In this document: piece after piece, positions 14,837 through 19,907 of the stretch
Numbering within the stretch: the stretch's first letter is position 1
Layout of the letters: the number at the start of each line of letters is the position of its first letter
Assembly (NCBI GenBank): GCA_964371655.1
Contig: CAYJOD010000106.1
Coordinates: 1-19,907, forward strand
From: CAZGSN01 sp964371655
GTDB lineage: Bacteria; Desulfobacterota; Binatia; HRBIN30
DNA: 19,907 bases
Reading direction: 5' to 3'
The notes under the pieces: generated by a model
What the model saw: only the letters and a program-made list of their open reading frames with translations
What the model was told of the DNA's origin: nothing
The model's database searches: none
Made by a program: the position numbers and the translations under genes

Positions 14837-16021
14837 ATGCTAGCTCCCGGGCAACGTAACTATCGCCTGCAGGCGATCTACTTCGAGGCAACGCGGCTCT
14901 GCAACCTGCAGTGCCCGATGTGCATGACCGGCAGCAACGACGCTGAGGTCGTGCGCAGCAGTCGGCGCCGAGAGCTCAGCTTCGACGAGATCCGCGAGCT
15001 TGTCCTGTTGCCTGCCAAACGTCTCGGGGTCCTCGCCATCGGATGGAGTGGCGGCGAGTTCTTGCTGCGCAAAGATGCGCTGGAGCTGCTGCGGCTGACG
15101 GTGGAACTCGGCTACCAGTGCAAGCTGTGCACGAACGGTGAGGTAATTGATCGTGCCAAGCTGCAGGCGGTCAAAGACGCCACCGGCGGTAAGGTCACCC
15201 TCGCTCTCGGTCTCAACTCTATCGAGGACACCAACGAGTGGAGCCGCGACGCGTCGGCGGACCGGACCCTCGAGGTCCTCGACCTATGCGATGAGCTGAA
15301 GTTGGACCGGCACGTCATCATCACCATCGGCAAACGCAACGCCGAGAGCTTCGAGCGTACCGTCGACTATCTGGTGAAGCGGCGCATCTCGTACAACCGC
15401 TCGCCGCTGGTTGCGCGCGGTTCCGGATGCGACTTCTTCCGCGACGAGGCCTTTACCCGCGAGCAGCTCGAGCGTGACTTCCACCCGAAGCTGCGTCGCC
15501 ACGTCAACGGCTACGTCAGCTACACCCCGTTCTTCCTGTCGCCGGAGCTGCACCAGCAGGTCTCGGGCGGCATACGCAGCGGCACGGTGCCGCACAATCC
15601 ACCGATTGGATGCTGGGTCGGGACCTGGGTGACCCTGAACGCCGAAGGCGACGTATCGGTCTGCCCGGTCCTGCTCGACGTGCTCTCCGCCGGCAACGTG
15701 CGCGACAAGCCGCTCGATCAGCTCGTCAACGAGAGCGAGCTCTTCGCGACCCTGCTCGATCGCAGTCAGCTCAAGGGGCGTTGCGGGCGCTGTCGCTACC
15801 AGTATACCTGCGGCGGCTGCCGGGCGATGGCCTACTTCCATACCGGCGATAGCATGGAGGAAGACCCGACCTGTTTCTTCGACCCGACCGACGCGACGAC
15901 GGTGAGCGAGCACGAAGCCGAGACCAACCGCTTCTTCAAAAAGTATCTGATCGTGGCGCGATACGTCGGACTCTATCAACGCCCGCCGCGGCCGGTGGAG
16001 CCGGGCGAGAAGGAATCCTGA
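14837..16021 (+). CDS. Radical SAM/SPASM protein (NirJ/AhbD-like group)
   Basis: A 394-residue protein with the radical SAM motif C22-x3-C26-x2-C29 (ATRLCNLQCPMCM), which binds the [4Fe-4S] cluster that cleaves S-adenosylmethionine, followed by IGWSGGEFLLRKD as the SAM-contacting GGE segment. The C-terminal SPASM region carries GCWVGTW, DVSVCPVLL and the cluster C316-x2-C319-x5-C325-x2-C328 plus C346 (GRCGRCRYQYTCGGCRAMAY, then DPTC). It is most like the group that includes heme d1 and siroheme-pathway enzymes and related peptide-modifying enzymes, but no partner gene fixes the substrate. I chose the ATG at 14837; a TTG at 14831 adds two residues, and neither has a clear ribosome site. It follows alpha-2 by 163 bp with an intervening hairpin repeat, so a maturation role for that enzyme is possible. 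Confidence 0.87.
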   Translation: MLAPGQRNYRLQAIYFEATRLCNLQCPMCMTGSNDAEVVRSSRRRELSFDEIRELVLLPAKRLGVLAIGWSGGEFLLRKDALELLRLTVELGYQCKLCTNGEVIDRAKLQAVKDATGGKVTLALGLNSIEDTNEWSRDASADRTLEVLDLCDELKLDRHVIITIGKRNAESFERTVDYLVKRRISYNRSPLVARGSGCDFFRDEAFTREQLERDFHPKLRRHVNGYVSYTPFFLSPELHQQVSGGIRSGTVPHNPPIGCWVGTWVTLNAEGDVSVCPVLLDVLSAGNVRDKPLDQLVNESELFATLLDRSQLKGRCGRCRYQYTCGGCRAMAYFHTGDSMEEDPTCFFDPTDATTVSEHEAETNRFFKKYLIVARYVGLYQRPPRPVEPGEKES

Positions 16022-16049
16022 CACCGCCCCTCAGCACAGCACCGGACTA

Positions 16050-16520
16050 CTATTCGGGAAGGAACTCGGTGTCGAGGGCCTGCTCCAGCGCGAACGGGCA
16101 CTCCCGCGGGAAGGTGCTCGACGGGAGCCCCGTTTCCACCACCGCGCGCTTTGCCGCCCGCTGATAGGTCCTCTCCAAGCTTGCAGCCATACGACTACGA
16201 AGGCTCGGGCTATCTTCCAAGTCGACCTCGATCTCCAGGCGTTGCGTGACCAGCGTCGAACGCCAGGACACAGAGCGTCGGCGCGGCTGCCACTTCCATT
16301 TGAGAAGATGAACCAGCACCAACTGCAGCCGGCTATTCACCTCCTTGAGATCGCGTTTGCCCATGTCCTCGATCTCCTCCGCCGCATGTTCGAGATCGAG
16401 CTCATCGAAGCGACGCTGGCGCAGCAACGCGGCCGTGCGCTGCGTCCACTCAAAGAAGTCGGCGTCGTACCGCGCAGCTGAGTCTACGACCCGGGCGGCC
16501 GCTACGCTTGAGGTTTTCAT
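16050..16520 (-). CDS. DUF29 family protein
   Basis: A 156-residue protein of the DUF29 type, soluble, rich in helices and charged residues. The family pattern is visible: YDADFFEWTQRTAALLRQRRFDELDLEHAAEEIEDMGKRD near the start, then SRLQLVLVHLLKWKWQP and a C-terminal ALDTEFLPE ending. The open frame extends to 16604, but the first 28 residues are arginine/serine-rich and atypical, so the ATG at 16520 (MKTSSVAAARVVDSAARYDADFF) is preferred. The function of the family is unknown; its members often occur near toxin-antitoxin and mobile genes, which fits the neighbouring remnant. It converges on the radical SAM gene with only 28 bp between stops. Confidence 0.85.
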   Translation of the reverse strand: MKTSSVAAARVVDSAARYDADFFEWTQRTAALLRQRRFDELDLEHAAEEIEDMGKRDLKEVNSRLQLVLVHLLKWKWQPRRRSVSWRSTLVTQRLEIEVDLEDSPSLRSRMAASLERTYQRAAKRAVVETGLPSSTFPRECPFALEQALDTEFLPE

Positions 16521-16530
16521 AGAGCGGATA

Positions 16531-16650
16531 CTATGACGCAGACCCAGGAAGCGCAACGAAGGAGAGCGCGAGGACGCCAAGGGTCCGAGCGGTCTCGGGC
16601 TCAAGGAAGGACACCTTGAGAAGACAGCTCGTATCGAGATACAGCGCCAT
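16531..16650 (-). pseudogene. Truncated VapC-like PIN-domain toxin
   Basis: A 39-codon frame starts MALYLDTSCLLKVSFLEPET, the classic opening of PIN-domain VapC ribonucleases, including the first acidic active-site Asp (D6). Full-length proteins are about 130 to 140 residues and need three or four acidic residues; here the frame ends at a TAG after GVLALSFVALPGSAS, which does not look like PIN sequence. The ATG lies 19 bp after the stop of an RHH antitoxin gene, the normal order of such operons. I infer a broken toxin left behind by deletion or repeat insertion. Confidence 0.65.
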
Positions 16651-16669
16651 CCGTCACCAAGCAGGTGAG

Positions 16670-16924
16670 CTACTCGGATCGATCGTTTTGCAGCAGCGTG
16701 TCGGTGGAGACTTGCGGCTGCTGTCCCTTCCAGAATCTATGCAGCCAGCGAGTGTGCGCCGCGGGGTCGAAGCGTGCGCGGCTCTTTCTGGCCGGCGCCC
16801 GGTGACGGAGGGCGCCTCGCAACGCCTGACGCGCAAAACCGGAGCGCGTCGTCCCCAGCTTCTTCGCGGCACGATCGACGCGCGTCAGCAACTCGTCATC
16901 CAAGGTCATCTGCACCGTCTTCAT
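16670..16924 (-). CDS. Ribbon-helix-helix antitoxin-like DNA-binding protein
   Basis: An 84-residue protein whose first half is a ribbon-helix-helix domain: a short strand (VQMTLDDELLTRVD), then AAKKLGTTRSGFARQALRGAL as the two helices with the usual T-R-S-x-F turn. Such proteins bind operator DNA as dimers and, as antitoxins, neutralise a partner toxin with the C-terminal tail. The tail (RFDPAAHTRWLHRFWKGQQPQ) would be the toxin-binding part. The next gene on the strand is a truncated PIN toxin, so this is most likely an orphaned VapB-type antitoxin that may still act as a repressor. The ATG at 16924 has no strong ribosome site. Confidence 0.75.
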   Translation of the reverse strand: MKTVQMTLDDELLTRVDRAAKKLGTTRSGFARQALRGALRHRAPARKSRARFDPAAHTRWLHRFWKGQQPQVSTDTLLQNDRSE

Positions 16925-17049
16925 GAGATGCGGCTATCACTATGGCGTAGCTATTCAACTCCACATGCCAGCAAGGGGCCACGACCCTAATCCAGCACTT
17001 AAGCCAGCGCTGAGAAAGACAACGCAGACATCTAGTCCGAATAACTCCG

Positions 17050-17210
17050 TTGGAATTACGGATGGACGCTGATGAACGCGGATAAGACCAGCCAGAAGCC
17101 GGATATGGAGAGATTCAGGCGATGAATTGGCCTGGGCAAAATCGATACGCTTCGAAACGAAGTGTTTCCCTTCCGAATCCGTGTCCATCCGTGTTCATCC
17201 GCGGTTCCAA
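17050..17210. repeat. Inverted repeat of GGATGAACACGGATGG type
   Basis: The left arm at 17050-17083 (TTGGAATTACGGATGGACGC...) and the right arm at 17177-17210 are 34-nt reverse complements with several mismatches. Each contains repeated GGATGRACRCGGAT units. The 93-bp loop holds no gene. This is a repeat type found between genes in many bacteria. Confidence 0.7.
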
Positions 17211-17251
17211 TTGAGGCTTTCAGGTTTAGGAGAACCCAAACGGTGGGCAAA

Positions 17252-17330
17252 GAAACAGGGATAGACAGGATCGACAGGATGAAGAGACGTTCCATCTCAA
17301 CATCTTGTCCATCCTGTTCATCCCTGTTCG
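17252..17330. repeat. Inverted repeat of ACAGGGATGAACAGGATGG type
   Basis: Two 30-nt arms at 17252-17281 and 17301-17330 pair around a 19-base loop, with about six mismatches. Each arm is made of CAGGGATRRACAGGATSGAC units. Confidence 0.75.
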
Positions 17331-17416
17331 AATTCCTAGCGCCGGATTAGGGTACGAAGGGCCTTGGACACGCCTATAACGCCGCGCCGCCTGAACGCAG
17401 CCGGCGCGCGCGCCGA

Positions 17417-18523
17417 TCAGCCCACAGGCTCGTAGGCGCACCACGGATCGGTGGCGCGATAGTTTCCGGTGATCGCGTAGGCGCGCGAGCGTGAGCCGCC
17501 GCAGATGGCGCGATACTCACAGCGGCCGCAGCGGCCGAGCAAGGAGTCGGGATCGCGCAGCTCGCGGAAGACCGTTGACTGCCGGTAGATCTCGGCGAGC
17601 GGTTGCTCGCGTACGTTACCTGCCAGCAGGGGCAGGAAGCCGCTCGGGTAGACGTCGCCGGTATGCGACACGAAGGCGAAGCCGTTGCCGGCGTTGACGC
17701 CGCGCGGCGCCAGCCCGACCGTGTGCCCGGGACCTTCCGAACGCGTCAGCAGGTGCGGCATGTCGGTTACACCGCGCTGTTCCTCCGCGGCGCGCGCCGC
17801 CTCGCGCTGCGCCACATAGCGTCGGTAATGCGGCGCCTCCGTTACCTTGAGGACGAAGTGCGAGCGTTTCTGCACGCCGTAGAGAATCTCGAACAAACCC
17901 TCACATTCGTCCGCCGTGATGCCGCCGAGGTCGATACCACGGCCCACCGGCACCAGGAAAAAAACTTCCCAGAAGACGATCCCGAGCGTTTCCACCAGCT
18001 CGGCCATCTCCGTCAAATACGGCGCCGAGCGCCCACACAGCGTCGAGTTGATCTGCAGGGGCAGCTCGTAGCGATGCGCCCACTCCACCGCCGCCATGGT
18101 CTTGGCGAAGGCGCCGGGCACACCGCGGAAGTTATCGTGCAAATCGGCGCGCGGGAAATCCAAGCTGAGCGCCATCTGATCGAGCCCGCTGTCCTTGAGC
18201 TTGCGGACGACATCTTCGGTCAGCTCGTCGGTCGCCGCCGGGATCGTGCCCATGCGCAGGCCAAGCGTCTTGCCGTGACGAATGAGGGGCAGGAGATCCG
18301 GACGCTTGGTTGGGTCGCCGCCGCTGAGGATGAACACCGGCGTTCCCATCGCCGCGGTCTGAGCGAGCAAGCTCTCGCCCTCCGCTGTGGTCAACTCGCT
18401 CGGATGGCGGCTCGGCTGCGCCGAAGCGCGACAGTGGCGGCAAGCGAGATCACACGCTTGTGTGGTTTCCCAGATGACCAGAAACGGCGCCAATTTGAAG
18501 TCGACTGATAAGCCTGGATGCAT
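17417..18523 (-). CDS. Radical SAM/SPASM protein (TIGR04053-like)
   Basis: A 368-residue protein with the radical SAM Cys motif C24-x3-C28-x2-C31 (TQACDLACRHCRASAQ) and the GGDPTKRPDL segment that contacts SAM. The C-terminal SPASM region (NVREQPLAEIYRQS, then C332-x2-C335-x5-C341 and C362 in GRCGRCEYRAICGGSRSRAYA and DPWC) resembles the TIGR04053 family, close to heme-pathway enzymes such as NirJ and AhbD. It has CGGS where the other radical SAM protein in the window has CGGC, so one auxiliary cluster ligand may differ. The ATG at 18523 is preceded by GGATC-type purines. It is divergent from the esterase gene, with 140 bp between. The substrate is unknown; a metal or heme cofactor role is possible. 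Confidence 0.87.
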   Translation of the reverse strand: MHPGLSVDFKLAPFLVIWETTQACDLACRHCRASAQPSRHPSELTTAEGESLLAQTAAMGTPVFILSGGDPTKRPDLLPLIRHGKTLGLRMGTIPAATDELTEDVVRKLKDSGLDQMALSLDFPRADLHDNFRGVPGAFAKTMAAVEWAHRYELPLQINSTLCGRSAPYLTEMAELVETLGIVFWEVFFLVPVGRGIDLGGITADECEGLFEILYGVQKRSHFVLKVTEAPHYRRYVAQREAARAAEEQRGVTDMPHLLTRSEGPGHTVGLAPRGVNAGNGFAFVSHTGDVYPSGFLPLLAGNVREQPLAEIYRQSTVFRELRDPDSLLGRCGRCEYRAICGGSRSRAYAITGNYRATDPWCAYEPVG

Positions 18524-18634
18524 GATCCGTCTCTGTAGAAACCCGCAGCCGCCGCCGCAAGGTCGAGACCGCCGACAACCAATGCCTGGGCCTTCGCCCT
18601 GCGCGAAACACCGACGCGGCTGCGCTTGCGCGCG

Positions 18635-18651
18635 TAGCCCGCGATGGGCTA
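18635..18651. repeat. Short palindrome TAGCCC-GCGAT-GGGCTA
   Basis: Six-base arms with a five-base loop lie 12 bp upstream of the esterase ATG, in the space between two divergent genes. It could be a binding site, but the size is too small to rule out chance. Confidence 0.3.
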
Positions 18652-18663
18652 GGCATCCGATCC

Positions 18664-19620
18664 ATGCTGCGCAACTTCAATGACAACCGTGCCGGCAGCG
18701 CCGGCCGCTGGCTTGTGTCTCTGATAGGTTTAGTCCTCCTCTTTGGGTGTGGTGATGCCGACAATGCTGGACCGACAGCTGCGCCGCTGGATCCTGCGCC
18801 GGCTCTGACGATTGGTGTCCAACAACAGCGCCCGGCGCGGGTGGTCTTGCCCAGCGATTACAGTATCGAACGCCGCTATCCCCTGGTCATCATGCTGCAC
18901 GGCTTTGGTGCCGATGGGCTGACGCAGGATTTCGTCTTTCACTTGGCGACGCGGACGACTCGCTACCAGTTCATCCTCGTCCTTCCCGACGGCACCAAAA
19001 ACAGCCAAGGGGAGCGCTTCTGGGACGCGACGCCGGAGTGCTGTAACTTCGACAAGCCGCCGGTCGATGATGTCGGCTACCTGGCGGCACTGATGCAGGA
19101 GGCAATGACGATCTACGCAGTCGACCCCAAGCGCATCCGTCTGGTCGGGCACTCGAATGGCGGGTACATGAGCTACCGATATATCTGCGAGCACCCGGTT
19201 CCGGTCGATCGCATCGCCGTCCTCGCCGGTTCCACGTATCTGCGGCCGGAGTCGTGCCGAGATCCGCTGCCGGTCGATGTCCTGCACATGCATGGCACCT
19301 TGGACGAAAGCGTCCCATACGCGCCCTACCTGCCGCCGCAACAAGACACGACGAAGCTCATCACCATCGGCGCGGAGGCCGCAGTTGGCCGCTGGGCCCA
19401 GGTCGCGCACTGTGCAGACACGCCTGATCTGATCGAGCGTCGGGACTATCACCGCCGCCTGGCGATCGACGGCGATCCGGCCGAGACCGAGATCTTGCAT
19501 TATCCGGATTGCAGCACCGGCAAGTCCATAGAGCTGTGGCGCTCGGTCGGCGCCGACCACATCTTCTTGACGGGCAACGATCATTGGCGCGACGACCTGG
19601 CCGCGTTTCTGAGCGAGTAG
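18664..19620 (+). CDS. Lipoprotein esterase, PHB depolymerase/feruloyl esterase type
   Basis: A 318-residue alpha/beta hydrolase with a lipoprotein signal peptide: a basic start, then LVSLIGLVLLFGCGDADN with C29 as the lipidated Cys. The fold begins with RYPLVIMLHGFGADG (oxyanion-hole region), and the nucleophile elbow is VGHSNGGYM with S164. D214 in HGTLDESVPY and H299 in VGADHIFLTG complete a plausible catalytic triad. The ECC pair at 125-127 and other cysteines may form disulphides in the envelope. The GHSNGG motif is typical of the PHB depolymerase, feruloyl esterase and acetyl xylan esterase relatives (LpqC-like), so it should hydrolyse an ester substrate outside the cytoplasm. The ATG at 18664 has a weak ribosome site. 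No partner gene follows on the strand. Confidence 0.87.
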   Translation: MLRNFNDNRAGSAGRWLVSLIGLVLLFGCGDADNAGPTAAPLDPAPALTIGVQQQRPARVVLPSDYSIERRYPLVIMLHGFGADGLTQDFVFHLATRTTRYQFILVLPDGTKNSQGERFWDATPECCNFDKPPVDDVGYLAALMQEAMTIYAVDPKRIRLVGHSNGGYMSYRYICEHPVPVDRIAVLAGSTYLRPESCRDPLPVDVLHMHGTLDESVPYAPYLPPQQDTTKLITIGAEAAVGRWAQVAHCADTPDLIERRDYHRRLAIDGDPAETEILHYPDCSTGKSIELWRSVGADHIFLTGNDHWRDDLAAFLSE

Positions 19621-19907
19621 CGGACCGAACTGGAGATTGGGGAGGCTGGCTTGGCGGGTGGCCGGGGTGAGACGTCGAGTGCAGACTCCTGAGACCCGGT
19701 ACCCCTAGCCTGCGCTGCGCTTGCAGGTGCAGTGGCCGCCGTCGCACTCCGTCCTCCGAAACCGACTGGCGAAGGAGGAAGACGGTGGCCGCCGGATGGA
19801 ATGACAAACGTCTGATTGCCACGCTCTTGGCGAGGTTGTCTCAACTGGCAGGGCGCGCCGCCGGGGGCCCCTACGGCATACGGCGTTCCTCGGTTTTCTT
19901 GTAGGGG
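19621..19907. other. Tail region without recognised gene
   Basis: I see no convincing coding region. It has GC-rich text with a GTGGCCGCC direct repeat around 19730 and 19785, and CCCCTAC (19868-19874) can pair with GTAGGGG at the window end. A gene could begin beyond the boundary. Confidence 0.5.

Larger units (their letters stand above)
16925..17416. other. Non-coding repeat-bearing spacer
   Basis: No gene is supported here. The stretch is almost filled by two different imperfect inverted repeats (17050-17210 and 17252-17330) and a GC-rich end. Short frames across it translate the repeats. Confidence 0.7.

Noticed and set aside
17050..17330. Possible CRISPR array
   Set aside because: The units are inverted rather than direct, imperfect, and not separated by unique spacers of constant length.
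17153..17350. Promoters or tRNA genes in the spacer between the antitoxin and radical SAM genes
   Set aside because: No cloverleaf or -35/-10 pair could be supported, and the strong pairing is explained by the inverted repeats.

Overview
This is a high-GC window (one 10-N gap at 2708-2717) from a bacterium with dense intergenic palindromic repeats. It has Tat-exported and cytoplasmic molybdo-enzymes, Cys-rich secreted proteins and SPASM radical-SAM enzymes. The secreted protein at 8912-10582 has a DUF4215-like CGNG...GxxxCD motif, a CQAGKNKAAGKYAACR-type N-terminus and a DUF1566 C-terminus. That mix is reminiscent of deltaproteobacterial or Binatota-like metagenome-assembled genomes. This assignment is inference; no rRNA or other marker gene is present.

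Layout. (1) 50-2420, minus strand: a frameshifted small lipoprotein, an MFS transporter and a UbiE-like methyltransferase. (2) 2421-2807: palindromic repeats and the assembly gap, which lies inside a large inverted repeat. (3) 2808-8019, minus strand, read from right to left: a four-cluster Fe-S subunit, a type II DMSO-reductase-family catalytic subunit without export signal (alpha-1), a SAM methyltransferase and an EmrE-like SMR exporter. (4) 8020-8911: non-coding, rich in hairpins. (5) 8912-10582, plus: a secreted modular protein flanked by two copies of a ~69-bp repeat. (6) 11004-11600, minus: a Uma2-family nuclease-like protein. (7) 11806-16021, plus: a second type II DMSO-reductase-family catalytic subunit with a Tat signal (alpha-2), then a radical SAM/SPASM protein. 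(8) 16050-16924, minus: a DUF29 protein, a truncated PIN toxin and its ribbon-helix-helix antitoxin. (9) 16925-17416: two large imperfect inverted repeats. (10) 17417-18523, minus: a second radical SAM/SPASM protein. (11) 18664-19620, plus: a lipoprotein esterase of the PHB-depolymerase type. (12) A tail without a recognisable gene.

How they may work together. The core is an oxidoreductase island with two paralogous molybdenum catalytic subunits of the family that includes ethylbenzene dehydrogenase, steroid C25 dehydrogenase, selenate/chlorate reductase and NarG, but only one electron-transfer subunit. The two divergent operons carry nearly the same 16-bp palindrome (ACCGTTCGGT core) just upstream of their first genes. 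This suggests one repressor, perhaps TetR-like, controls both. No regulator, heme b subunit or TorD-like chaperone gene is visible, so the system probably extends beyond the window or is supplied elsewhere. The substrate cannot be read from the sequence.
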